This document shows, in pieces, positions 25,042-33,770 of a stretch of DNA of 64,000 nucleotides (the first letter of the stretch is position 1; each line of letters opens with the position of its first letter). Position numbers and translations under genes: made by a program. Origin of the DNA: UBA1756 sp045132235 (GTDB lineage: Bacteria; Bacteroidota; Bacteroidia; Bacteroidales; WCHB1-69); assembly GCA_045132235.1 (NCBI GenBank), contig JBGURX010000019.1, forward strand, positions 62,001 to 126,000, written 5' to 3'. Below the pieces are notes generated by a model. That model was given only the letters and a program-made list of their open reading frames with translations. It was not told the origin of the DNA and made no database searches.

Positions 25042-26445
25042 ATGGAAAACTATAACTCTAAAGACGCACGCTCTATTTTTGAATACAGCAAGAAACTACT
25101 CGGTCATTGTCTGCGCGACTTTACCCCACGTGATTATGAACCACGCAAAGGCAAAGGCGGACTAGGAGAGATGGTGGAGGAAATCTATTTTGGCTATGAG
25201 AAAAACAGCAACCCTGATGCGGATTTTTCTGCAGCAGGACTGGAACTGAAATGCACTCCATTGAAACAAAGCAAAAAAAACGAATGGCTCATAAAGGAAA
25301 GACTAGTATGCGGAATGATAGACTATGTCAAAGAGGCCGGCAATGATTTTGAACACAGTCATTTCTATGAAAAATGCCGTTTGATGCTATTGCTTTTTTA
25401 TCTTAACTTTGCTTCAAAGAATACTCTTGACCTAGAATTTGTTTATTCTGTACTTTGGCAACTTCCCGAAAAAGATCTTCTTATTATTAAACAAGATTAT
25501 GAAATCATACACAGAAAAATAAGGGAAGGCTTGGCACATACACTTTCTGAAGGTGACACTATGTACCTCGGAGCTTGTCGTAAAGGCACAAAAGGCGATG
25601 ATGTGACACGTCAGTATAATAGTGACATCCCAGCTCCGACACGTGCGTTCTGCCTTAAGATGGCATATATGAGAACGATATTGGAGTATGTAAAGCAAAG
25701 CGGCACCAATGCTGTAAGCAACATGCATCTACCTTTGTCCGGCGAAGCAGTCACAGTCGAATCGTTGAAAACAAAAACCTTTGACGAAATCATCCTTGAG
25801 AGATTTCATCCCTATATGCATAAAGATGAGCATTCCATTGCACTAGAATTGGGCATTGATTTATCAAACGGATGTAAAAGCAAATTCTACCAGATTGCGA
25901 ATGCTATTGCCAACAATGGACAACACTCCAACATCAATAAAAGCGAAGAATTTCTAAAGGCCGGCATGATGATGAAAACCATTCGTATGCAGGCCAATGG
26001 TAGAATTAAAGAATCCATGTCTTTTGAAAACATAAACTATCAGGAGGTTTTCGACAATGACAATTGGTTTGAAAGCCGTCTATACGAGATTTTCACCAGC
26101 AGATTTCTATTCGTGGTGTTTAAAGAGCAGACACGCAATTCGAACGACTACACACTGGAGAAAGTTTTTTTCTGGACAATGCCTCCTGAAGATTTACGAA
26201 TGGCTAATCTGTATTGGGAGAACATTCGTAACAACGTGATGAACAATGTCTTTGACCCCAAAGACTACTGGGCAGCCTCCCTACACCAATATTTTCATGT
26301 TCGACCCAAAGGACGCAACAGCAATGACCTCACAGAGAATCCCAATGGTGGACTTTGTAAAAAATATTGCTATTGGTTCAACTCTGAATACGTTTCAAAA
26401 ATCATCCTAGAAAATAATTGTGAGCTTGATTCCCATGAAAAATAG
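25042..26445 (+). CDS. Sau3AI/MutH-type restriction endonuclease
   Basis: The 467-residue product resembles type II enzymes of the Sau3AI group, which cut GATC and have a MutH-like catalytic domain. The active site is visible: a KGGLGEMVEE helix (residues 38-47) and Asp61 followed by Glu68-x-Lys70 in DFSAAGLELK, the same D-x6-ExK spacing as MutH. The length is close to Sau3AI, and the C-terminal half would be the second, allosteric MutH-like fold. The gene is much AT-richer than its neighbours, typical of acquired R-M. The methyltransferase start overlaps its end by 11 bases. GATC specificity is inferred from family. Confidence 0.87.
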   Translation: MENYNSKDARSIFEYSKKLLGHCLRDFTPRDYEPRKGKGGLGEMVEEIYFGYEKNSNPDADFSAAGLELKCTPLKQSKKNEWLIKERLVCGMIDYVKEAGNDFEHSHFYEKCRLMLLLFYLNFASKNTLDLEFVYSVLWQLPEKDLLIIKQDYEIIHRKIREGLAHTLSEGDTMYLGACRKGTKGDDVTRQYNSDIPAPTRAFCLKMAYMRTILEYVKQSGTNAVSNMHLPLSGEAVTVESLKTKTFDEIILERFHPYMHKDEHSIALELGIDLSNGCKSKFYQIANAIANNGQHSNINKSEEFLKAGMMMKTIRMQANGRIKESMSFENINYQEVFDNDNWFESRLYEIFTSRFLFVVFKEQTRNSNDYTLEKVFFWTMPPEDLRMANLYWENIRNNVMNNVFDPKDYWAASLHQYFHVRPKGRNSNDLTENPNGGLCKKYCYWFNSEYVSKIILENNCELDSHEK

Positions 26446-27799
26446 ATGTAAGAAAAACACCACCCAATATTGTAACGAAGAGCCTTCATATATTGGCGTA
26501 TGCGAACCCATAGCCGAATATTGTAGACAGACACGCCAAGGCAGTCTTTTTCCTGTTGAAGCAGGAACTGCAGCAAAAGATGACATCCGTGTGGTAGAAC
26601 TTTTTGCGGGCGTAGGTGGATTCCGTATAGGACTAGAAAGAGCTTCAAAAAAATTCAACACCATATGGAACAACCAATGGGAGCCCGAGACGAAACGGCA
26701 GGACGCCAGTTTAATCTATTGTCATCGTTTTGGTTCTGAAGGGCATAGCAATGAAGACATCTCAACAGTTCCGACCAACGAGATTCCTGAATGCGATTTG
26801 ATAGTGGGGGGCTTCCCCTGTCAAGACTATTCTGTTGCCACCACCTTAAAGAATTCTGGAGGAATTGAGGGCAAAAAAGGTGTCTTGTGGTGGCAGATTT
26901 ACCGCATTCTCAACGAAATGCCACACAAGCCTAATTATTTATTTTTTGAAAATGTAGATCGGTTGCTTAAATCACCCGCATCTCAGCGTGGTCGTGATTT
27001 TGCCATTATCTTAGCTTCTTTGAGCGATTTGGGCTACATCGTAGAGTGGCGAGTGATAAACGCAGCAGAATACGGAATGCCACAACGTCGTCGACGCACC
27101 TATATAGTCGGCTATCATAAGTCTTCAAGTATTGCTAAAAAAATAAAGAAACCGCAGTCATGGATTCTTTCTGAAGGGACTATTGCAAAAGCTTTTCCAA
27201 TTCATTGGGAGTATAGTAATCTGCCACTCGAATTCAGCATCAATGGAGACCTGCTTACCGTTTCTAATACATTCAATAAAGGGAAAAAAACAAGTCCTTT
27301 TGAAAACACTGGAATTGTAATGGAACGCAAGGTGACCACATGTGCTACCACTCCTAACTATACAGGTCCTTGCCTCTCACTTGGCCAGCTTCTTTTGGAC
27401 GAGAAAGATGTTCCCGCTGAATTTTTCATTACAGATGATGACCTTCCAAAATGGGAGTATCTGAAAGGCAGCAAAAAGCTGAAACGTGTAAATAAAGCCA
27501 CTGGATTCGAATACGACTATAGTGAAGGGGGGATGGCATTCCCAGACTACCTTGACCGTCCATCCAGAACAATCATCACAGGAGAAGGTGGTGCTAGCCC
27601 ATCCCGTTTCAAACATGTTGTTCTTACTCCTTCCGGTCGCTACCGGCGACTAACCCCGATTGAACTGGAAAGATTAAATATGTTCCCTGACAGCCACACA
27701 GAAGGAGCCAGCGACCTTCGCCGCGCATTCCTGATGGGAAATGCTTTAGTTACAGGCGTCGTAGAAAAGATTGGATTGTCAATGATGGGAATGATTTAA
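26435..27799 (+). CDS. DNA (cytosine-5) methyltransferase, R-M partner
   Basis: A 454-residue C5 methyltransferase protecting against the preceding nuclease. Motif I is VVELFAGVGGFRIG at ~53-66. The catalytic motif IV is GGFPCQDYS near residue 125-133 with nucleophile Cys. Motif VI is ENVDRLL, motif VIII is QRRRRTY, and motifs IX-X are RRLTPIELERLNMFP and GNALVTGVVEKIG. The first 50 residues form a non-catalytic extension with four cysteines. ATG 26435 is preferred; a GTG at 26420 is possible. It overlaps the nuclease gene by 11 bases and is equally AT-rich. Confidence 0.93.
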   Translation: MKNRCKKNTTQYCNEEPSYIGVCEPIAEYCRQTRQGSLFPVEAGTAAKDDIRVVELFAGVGGFRIGLERASKKFNTIWNNQWEPETKRQDASLIYCHRFGSEGHSNEDISTVPTNEIPECDLIVGGFPCQDYSVATTLKNSGGIEGKKGVLWWQIYRILNEMPHKPNYLFFENVDRLLKSPASQRGRDFAIILASLSDLGYIVEWRVINAAEYGMPQRRRRTYIVGYHKSSSIAKKIKKPQSWILSEGTIAKAFPIHWEYSNLPLEFSINGDLLTVSNTFNKGKKTSPFENTGIVMERKVTTCATTPNYTGPCLSLGQLLLDEKDVPAEFFITDDDLPKWEYLKGSKKLKRVNKATGFEYDYSEGGMAFPDYLDRPSRTIITGEGGASPSRFKHVVLTPSGRYRRLTPIELERLNMFPDSHTEGASDLRRAFLMGNALVTGVVEKIGLSMMGMI

Positions 27800-27843
27800 A
27801 AAGCACGTATCGCATAGCCAACTAAACACAAAACCACAACCTT

Positions 27844-29217
27844 ATGGCAAAATCGAAAAGTCTCTTTTTCTGCAAACACTGTGGCTATCAATCCTCGCAA
27901 TGGATGGGAAGATGTCCCTCCTGCGGCGAGTGGAACACCTTTGAAGAGGAGGTGGTGGACCGAGGCGACGCCGGCAAGGGCAAGTCGTCGATCGTGAAGA
28001 GCGCGCAGAACTTCCCGAAACTGTTGTCGGAGATCTCGCTCGTGCAGGTGCCACGCATCCCCACCCGCTTTCGCGAGTTCGACAACGTGCTGGGCGGCGG
28101 CATCGTGGCGGGCTCCATCATTCTGCTGGGTGGCGAACCCGGCATCGGCAAGTCCACCCTGCTACTCCAGATGGCCCTGCAAATACCCGACAAGAAAATC
28201 CTGTACATCTCCGGCGAGGAGAGCGAGTCGCAGCTGAAGATGCGCGCCGAACGGCTGTTCCCCCGACACCAGCCCGACAACTTCCTCATCCTCACCGAGA
28301 CCGACACCAGCCAGATTTTCGAGCATGTGAAGGCTGTAAAGCCCGACCTGCTGATTATTGACTCCATACAAACCCTTCAGAGTCAACTGATTGATTCGGC
28401 GGCAGGCTCCATCTCGCAGATCCGCGAGTGCGCGGCCGAGTTCCAGCACTTCGCCAAAAGCACCGGCACGCCCGTGTTCCTCATCGGCCACATCACCAAA
28501 GACGGTTCATTGGCAGGTCCCAAGATTCTGGAGCACATTGTGGATACGGTGCTGCAGTTTGAGGGCGACCTGCACTACGGCTACCGCATTGTGCGATGCA
28601 TCAAAAACCGCTTCGGCTCCACCTCCGAACTCGGCATCTTCGAGATGCAGGGCAACGGACTGCGCGAAGTACTCAACCCGTCGGAAATCCTTGTATCGGA
28701 CCGCGACGAAGACTTCAGCGGCAGCGCGATTTCCGTAGTAATGGAGGGCACCCGCGCCATGACCATCGAGATACAGGCGCTGGTGAGCAGTGCCGTATAT
28801 GGCACCCCGCAGCGCGCAGCCACCGGCTACGACATCCGCCGGCTCAACATGCTGCTGGCCGTGCTGGAGAAACGGTGCCACTTCAAACTCGGGGCGAAGG
28901 ATGTGTTCATCAACATCGCCGGCGGCATCCATGTGGACGACCCCGCCATCAACCTCGCCATCGTGGCCGCCATCCTCTCCTCCGCCGCCGACCTGCCCAT
29001 CGACACCAAGACCTGCTTCGCCGGCGAGATGGGACTGAACGGCGAAATCCGTCCCGTGACACGCATCGAACAGCGCATCGCCGAGGCCGACAAGTTGGGC
29101 TTCACTCGTATGTTCCTTTCCAAATACAACCTGAAAGGCATTCAACACAAAAATCTGAAAATCAAACTCATACCCATCACCAAAATTGAAGAAATTTACA
29201 AACAACTTTTTGAGTAA
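27844..29217 (+). CDS. radA: DNA repair protein RadA (Sms)
   Basis: RadA is a hexameric DnaB-like helicase/recombinase that promotes branch migration in repair. The 457-residue product has the N-terminal zinc finger with Cys10, Cys13, Cys24 and Cys27, Walker A GGEPGIGKSTL near residues 97-107, the RadA-specific KNRFG motif in RCIKNRFGSTSELG, and a C-terminal Lon-protease-like domain (SAVYGTPQRAATGYD onward, with FAGEMGLNGEIRPV). Normal length. GC content returns to the window norm here, marking the right edge of the R-M island. It is 2 bases from the next gene. Confidence 0.96.
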   Translation: MAKSKSLFFCKHCGYQSSQWMGRCPSCGEWNTFEEEVVDRGDAGKGKSSIVKSAQNFPKLLSEISLVQVPRIPTRFREFDNVLGGGIVAGSIILLGGEPGIGKSTLLLQMALQIPDKKILYISGEESESQLKMRAERLFPRHQPDNFLILTETDTSQIFEHVKAVKPDLLIIDSIQTLQSQLIDSAAGSISQIRECAAEFQHFAKSTGTPVFLIGHITKDGSLAGPKILEHIVDTVLQFEGDLHYGYRIVRCIKNRFGSTSELGIFEMQGNGLREVLNPSEILVSDRDEDFSGSAISVVMEGTRAMTIEIQALVSSAVYGTPQRAATGYDIRRLNMLLAVLEKRCHFKLGAKDVFINIAGGIHVDDPAINLAIVAAILSSAADLPIDTKTCFAGEMGLNGEIRPVTRIEQRIAEADKLGFTRMFLSKYNLKGIQHKNLKIKLIPITKIEEIYKQLFE

Positions 29218-29219
29218 TA

Positions 29220-30503
29220 ATGACCACCGAAGAGAGAAACCTTATCATCGACTTAGTGAAACGCGAAGTGGTGCCCGCCATCGGGTGTACAGAGCCTATG
29301 GCTGTGGCGCTGGCCGCCGCCCGTTGCACCGAAATCCTCGGCGGCGTGCCGAAACAGCTGACGGTGGAACTTAGCGCCAACATGCTGAAGAACGCCATGG
29401 GCGTCGGCATACCTGGCACCGGCATGGTGGGACTGCCTGTCGCTATCGCACTGGGCGCCATGGCAGGACATTCGGACTACCAGCTGGAGGTGCTTCGCGA
29501 CATCACACCGGAGGATGTGGAGGCGGCCAAAGCCTACATCGCCCAGCAGCGCATCAGCATCAGTCAGAAGAAAGACACGGAGGAAAAACTATATATAGAG
29601 GTTACCGGCCACAACGGAGAGGACAAGGCGAAGGTGATCATTCGCGGAGGACACACCCATTTCAGCTATCTGTCGAAAAACGGCGAGGTGCTGCTGGATG
29701 AAAGTGCCTGCGACACGGCCCCGGAAGCCAACGGACAGCCCCGGCTCACCATGCAGCAGGTGTACGACTTCGCCACCACCGCACCCGTCGGCGAAATCCG
29801 CTTCATACTCGAGAGCGCGGAGCTCAACAAACGGGCGGCGGAGATGTCGCTGATGTCCAACTACGGCCACGCGCTTGGCCGCACTATCTTCATGCAGCCG
29901 AAGGAGCAGTTTTTCGGCAACGGCATCTACTCGAAGATTCTCGCCTACACCTCTGCCGCATGCGACGCGCGTATGGCGGGCGTGAAGGTGCCCGTGATGA
30001 GCAACTCGGGCAGCGGCAACCAAGGCATCGCCGCCACGCTGCCGGTATGGGTGTATGCCAAGGAGCGACTGAAGAGCGAGGAGGAACTTATCCGCGCGCT
30101 GATGCTGAGCCACCTGACGGTCATCTACATCAAGCAGAGCTTCGGACGACTCTCTCCGCTGTGCGGCTGCGTGGTGGCCGCCACCGGGTCGGCCTGCGGC
30201 ATCACCTATCTCATGGGCGGCAACTACCAGCAGGTGGTGTATGCCGTGAAGAACATGATTGCCAACATCACCGGCATGATCTGCGACGGCGCCAAGCCCA
30301 GTTGCTCGCTGAAGGTGGCCACGGGCGTCTCCACCGCCGTGCTCTCGGCCATGCTGGCCATGGAGGACAAGACCGTGACCTCGGTGGAGGGCATCATCGA
30401 CGACGACGTGGAGAAGTGCGTGCGCAACCTCGCCAACATCGGACTGCAGGGCATGGCCGCCACCGACAACCTCGTGCTCGACATTATGACACAAAAGAAA
30501 TAG
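29220..30503 (+). CDS. L-cysteine desulfidase (UPF0597/CyuA family)
   Basis: CyuA/CdsB-type iron-sulfur enzymes break cysteine into pyruvate, ammonia and sulfide. The 427-residue protein has the N-terminal AIGCTEPMAVALAAA motif with Cys23, the SGSGNQGI loop, and the C-terminal cysteine motifs SPLCGC and CDGAKPSCSLK (about residues 313-365) that ligate the 4Fe-4S cluster. It begins 2 bases after radA, so it is probably read through from that gene. The family has also been called serine dehydratase alpha-like; desulfidase is the better supported activity. Confidence 0.87.
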   Translation: MTTEERNLIIDLVKREVVPAIGCTEPMAVALAAARCTEILGGVPKQLTVELSANMLKNAMGVGIPGTGMVGLPVAIALGAMAGHSDYQLEVLRDITPEDVEAAKAYIAQQRISISQKKDTEEKLYIEVTGHNGEDKAKVIIRGGHTHFSYLSKNGEVLLDESACDTAPEANGQPRLTMQQVYDFATTAPVGEIRFILESAELNKRAAEMSLMSNYGHALGRTIFMQPKEQFFGNGIYSKILAYTSAACDARMAGVKVPVMSNSGSGNQGIAATLPVWVYAKERLKSEEELIRALMLSHLTVIYIKQSFGRLSPLCGCVVAATGSACGITYLMGGNYQQVVYAVKNMIANITGMICDGAKPSCSLKVATGVSTAVLSAMLAMEDKTVTSVEGIIDDDVEKCVRNLANIGLQGMAATDNLVLDIMTQKK

Positions 30504-30525
30504 CAGGAGATATGAACCACCGCCC

Positions 30526-31896
30526 CTATGACGCTGCCGGCAGGCTCATCCGATAACCGTGATAGCGGTTCATGACCGCCTCCACATAGTTGACCGTATG
30601 GCGTCCCGGGTAGTAGCCGCACTTTACGACAGGGTCTGTATAGTATTTGTGTTCTTTTTTCATGAGAAGATAATGAGAGACCTCCTTCCACGAGGTGACA
30701 TCGCCGCCATACTTGATACAGAGCTCGCAGGCATCCACAATATGTCCGCTGCCGGCGTTGTAGGCCGCCGCCACGAAATAAAGACGCTCGTCGGCATCCT
30801 CCACATACTTGGCAAACATGTGGTCGAGGCGGGCGATGAGTCGGATGCCCGCATAAATCTGCTGTTCCACGGAGGAGGTGTCGGTAACACCGAAATTGGC
30901 AGCGGTGGCCGGCATCATCTGCATCACCCCAAAACTTCCGCCCATTCCCACAAGGTCGGACTTGAAACCGGACTCCTGCCGGATGATGGAAGAGACGAAA
31001 CGCCAGTCCACACCGAATTTCGCACCGTAACGCTTCATGACCGCATCGTAGGAGGAGATGCTGCGTTTGCGTTTCTCGCGTCCACCGCCAAGAATATAGC
31101 GGGAGTGAGGATGGAAATATTTGTTGCACAGTTTGTCATACAACTCTGATTGTCTGAATGACACCAGCCAGTTGTTGATACTGTCGTTTTTGGAAATATT
31201 GGCCGGATTGAGCACCCAGCAACGCTCCAGCTCAGGTCCCACACTCTTCACCACCTGCAGGTCAGAATAGAAGGGGTCGAGCATGATGGCGGTGTTGCAG
31301 TCGGTGACCAGGTAGTGGATGCTGTCGTCCTGCAGCAGCTCCACCAGTTCTTCCGCCAGCAGGGTGTCTTGATGGAACTGCCATTTGCCACGCACTGCGG
31401 GTAGCGAGTCGTTGATGAGCGTGCAGGGAAAATGGGAGGGGATGTAGATGACACCGGCGGTGTCGGGCAGCGCTTTGCGGTGCTGAAGCAGTACAGGATG
31501 GAAAGTGGAGTGGGGCTCCGAGAAACAGAGTTTGTCGCGGTCGGGCTGGTTGGGATCCACATCGAAAGCGATGATGTCGAAGTCGCTGGTGAAGAAATGC
31601 GAGCGCACCTCTTCAGGGTCGGTGGTGAAGGTGAATTTGATGTCCTTCTGCAGCGAGTCGCCGAGGATGTTCAGCAGTTCGTACTGGAAACCGACGGTGG
31701 TGCCACGGTAGAGGAAATAGTCGGACGAATGGCAGAACAGCAGCACGTTGAGGGTGTTGGTGCGGTTCTCCACATAGACAATTTCGTCATCATGCGGCGG
31801 CTGGATCACCGGCTGCGGGCGGCACACCACAAAGCATACCACCACGATGGTGGCGATAGCAAAAGCGACATACAGAGAAATGGAACGTTTACTCAA
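30526..31896 (-). CDS. MltF-like lytic murein transglycosylase
   Basis: MltF-type enzymes cleave peptidoglycan glycan strands and carry a solute-binding-like sensor domain. The 456-residue product has a transmembrane anchor (SLYVAFAIATIVVVCFVVC), a periplasmic substrate-binding-like domain (residues ~45-270), and a C-terminal SLT domain. The SLT domain has the catalytic Glu in SIIRQESGF near residue 306, then GVMQMMPATAANFGV and AAAYNAGSGHI. The start is a TTG two bases after the stop of the upstream lipoprotein; no nearby ATG would keep the anchor. It is convergent with the desulfidase gene. Confidence 0.88.
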   Translation of the reverse strand: MSKRSISLYVAFAIATIVVVCFVVCRPQPVIQPPHDDEIVYVENRTNTLNVLLFCHSSDYFLYRGTTVGFQYELLNILGDSLQKDIKFTFTTDPEEVRSHFFTSDFDIIAFDVDPNQPDRDKLCFSEPHSTFHPVLLQHRKALPDTAGVIYIPSHFPCTLINDSLPAVRGKWQFHQDTLLAEELVELLQDDSIHYLVTDCNTAIMLDPFYSDLQVVKSVGPELERCWVLNPANISKNDSINNWLVSFRQSELYDKLCNKYFHPHSRYILGGGREKRKRSISSYDAVMKRYGAKFGVDWRFVSSIIRQESGFKSDLVGMGGSFGVMQMMPATAANFGVTDTSSVEQQIYAGIRLIARLDHMFAKYVEDADERLYFVAAAYNAGSGHIVDACELCIKYGGDVTSWKEVSHYLLMKKEHKYYTDPVVKCGYYPGRHTVNYVEAVMNRYHGYRMSLPAAS

Positions 31897-31898
31897 AA

Positions 31899-32300
31899 CT
31901 ACTGAGCTTCGGTCGCCAAAATGTACTGCTCAACGGCTTCACCGGGCTCGAGTTTCACGCGGCCGGTACCGATGAAATAGTCGCGGTGTACAATGTTATT
32001 CTCATCTGTGTAGGAGCTGTCGTACACAGCCTCTACATCCAGAAGAGCCTCATACTTAAAGGTATGTGTAAACACGCCATTCTGGTCGGTATAGCCTTCA
32101 GCTTTGGCGAAATCGGCATAATTGTCTTCGAGGCCGACACGCACGAAGCAGTTGGGCAGTGCGTCGGCGGTATCGATGCCGGTGGTGGTTTTATGGACAT
32201 GAAGAACCAAATCACAGACGGGTTCCTTCTTGCACTGGGTGAAAAGGGTCACGAGACAAAGTGCGGCCAGCGCATAAAAAGCAATTGCAAGTTTCTTCAT
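31899..32300 (-). CDS. Small lipoprotein of unknown function
   Basis: A 133-residue lipoprotein with a lipobox at LFTQC (Cys23). The mature part is a single beta-rich domain with FVRVGLEDNYADF and GVFTHTFKYEALLDVEAVY segments, resembling a carboxypeptidase-regulatory or transthyretin-like sandwich. It sits two bases upstream of the MltF-like gene and shares a minus-strand promoter with it, so it may help or regulate the transglycosylase. No family name can be given with confidence. Confidence 0.7.
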   Translation of the reverse strand: MKKLAIAFYALAALCLVTLFTQCKKEPVCDLVLHVHKTTTGIDTADALPNCFVRVGLEDNYADFAKAEGYTDQNGVFTHTFKYEALLDVEAVYDSSYTDENNIVHRDYFIGTGRVKLEPGEAVEQYILATEAQ

Positions 32301-32333
32301 TTTATTCAGATTTTATAAAAATTTTTCAAACCG

Positions 32334-32363
32334 CAAAAGTAAACAAAATTTTGCAAACTGCAA
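32334..32363 (-). promoter_or_regulatory. Promoter for lipoprotein-MltF operon
   Basis: On the minus strand a TACTTTTG -7 box (32334-32341) is preceded by TTG at 32361-32363 with 19 bases between, as expected for Bacteroidetes -33/-7 promoters. Confidence 0.65.
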
Positions 32364-32446
32364 GCCCCTCACCAAATTTTCGCAAATATTCATCATAAAG
32401 GGTGGAAGATAGGAGGGAAAAGACTGGAAAAATCGGAAAAAAGATG

Positions 32447-32454
32447 TATTTTTG
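32447..32454 (+). promoter_or_regulatory. Bacteroidetes -7 box (TATTTTTG)
   Basis: TATTTTTG matches TAnnTTTG and lies 19 bases before the GTG start of pth. It rules out translation from upstream ATG codons. Confidence 0.65.
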
Positions 32455-32473
32455 CAGGTTCAAAATTGGTATA

Positions 32474-33091
32474 GTGGAAAATAGCAGAAAATTCATCATT
32501 TTCGGATTGGGCAATGCAGAAGAGCAATATACTGGCACACGCCATAATATTGGCTTTGAAGTAGTTAATGCTGTTGCGAAAAAGTTGTCCGCCACCTTCC
32601 GCACCGACCGTTACGCCTACGTGGCGGAGGGGAAGTACAAAGGGCGTACGCTCATTCTCGTGATGCCCACCACCTACATGAATCTCAGCGGAAAGGCTGT
32701 CAAATACTGGATGGAGCACGAAAAGGTGGAAGCGGAGAACATTCTTGTCATCTGCGACGACATTGACCTGCCGGCCGGACAGCTGCGGATGCGAGGCAAA
32801 GGGAGCGGCGGCACCCACAACGGTCTCAACGACATCATCGAGCGCGTGGGCAACGGCGACTTCCCCCGTCTGCGCTTCGGCGTAGGCCACGACTTTCCGC
32901 AAGGCTACCAGATCGAGTACGTGCTGGGGCGGTTCGACTCCACAGAGATGAAGGAGACCATCGAGCCGGCCATCGAGACCGCCGCCGAGATGGTGCTCTC
33001 CTTCGCCACGGCCGGTCTGCAGCGCACCATGAGCCAGTTCAACACCCCCAAGAAGAAACCCGCACCAACCCCCGACACCGATGAGAAATAG
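32474..33091 (+). CDS. pth: Peptidyl-tRNA hydrolase
   Basis: Pth releases peptides from peptidyl-tRNA that drops off ribosomes. From GTG 32474 the product is 205 residues. It has the FGLGN start motif, catalytic His24 in TRHNIGFE, the MPTTYMNLSG segment with its conserved Asn, the ICDDIDLPAGQLRMR strand with catalytic Asp, and SGGTHNGL. Longer readings from ATG 32402 or 32444 start before or inside the promoter box and are rejected. The 3' end overlaps the next gene's start by 11 bases. The C-terminal Pro/Lys tail (PKKKPAPTP) is extra. Confidence 0.95.
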   Translation: MENSRKFIIFGLGNAEEQYTGTRHNIGFEVVNAVAKKLSATFRTDRYAYVAEGKYKGRTLILVMPTTYMNLSGKAVKYWMEHEKVEAENILVICDDIDLPAGQLRMRGKGSGGTHNGLNDIIERVGNGDFPRLRFGVGHDFPQGYQIEYVLGRFDSTEMKETIEPAIETAAEMVLSFATAGLQRTMSQFNTPKKKPAPTPDTDEK

Positions 33092-33761
33092 AGCCCTCAC
33101 CCTTCTGATTCTGCTGGCAATGGCTTGTTCCAGCCTATACGCCACCCATGGCGACACGCTGAAACGCATGCCCCTCCCCTCTCCCATGTCCGGACAGGAG
33201 ATACAGCTGCAAAACAAAGACTTGGAAAACTATCTGCATCTCGGCTTCCGCCTCGGCACCGACTTTGTCATCAGCAACCGGCAGCTGTCGGACTTCGACA
33301 AGCTGGAGAGCGTGTTTTCCGGCACTTTCGGCTTCTTTGCACGAGGCGGCTACCAGTATGTATTCGGCGAACTGGGGTTCCAGTACATGTTCTTCAAAGG
33401 GCACTACCATGCCTTCACCCTCGACTCCATCCCCATGGGAAGCGAGACCGTGGAGAGCCGCTACCTGCAGATTCCTTTCCGTGTATTGGGCTATTTTCCT
33501 GTCGGACAGCGGAAAATCGTCGCCCTCATGCCGCATATCGGCATCATGTACCAGCCGTTGATCCATGTCACCAAGAACGACATCAAATACAGCAAGAACA
33601 ACCTCATGCAGCACCAGTTCCTCTATCAGGCCGGCTTCGGTGTCCGCATCAAATTCCTGACGGTGGAGGTGGCGTGGAAACGTGCCATCCGCCCTTTTTT
33701 CCAAGACAGAACCTCTGTGAAACAATCCTATATCAACCTGATGATCGGTTTCCAATTTTAA
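33081..33761 (+). CDS. Outer-membrane beta-barrel protein (PorT-like fold)
   Basis: A 226-residue secreted protein with a signal peptide ending around SSLYATHG. Amphipathic strands run through to a C-terminal aromatic residue (INLMIGFQF), typical of eight-stranded outer-membrane barrels of the OmpW/PorT (outer membrane protein beta-barrel domain) type in Bacteroidetes. It overlaps the end of pth by 11 bases and precedes a porin, so the segment is an envelope operon. Similarity to the T9SS protein PorT is possible but not demonstrated. Confidence 0.72.
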   Translation: MRNRALTLLILLAMACSSLYATHGDTLKRMPLPSPMSGQEIQLQNKDLENYLHLGFRLGTDFVISNRQLSDFDKLESVFSGTFGFFARGGYQYVFGELGFQYMFFKGHYHAFTLDSIPMGSETVESRYLQIPFRVLGYFPVGQRKIVALMPHIGIMYQPLIHVTKNDIKYSKNNLMQHQFLYQAGFGVRIKFLTVEVAWKRAIRPFFQDRTSVKQSYINLMIGFQF

Positions 33762-33770
33762 TTTTCACCC

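Noticed and set aside
32402..32473. Upstream ATG starts for pth (32402 and 32444)
   Set aside because: They precede or overlap the TATTTTTG promoter box; GTG 32474 gives the normal Pth N-terminus.
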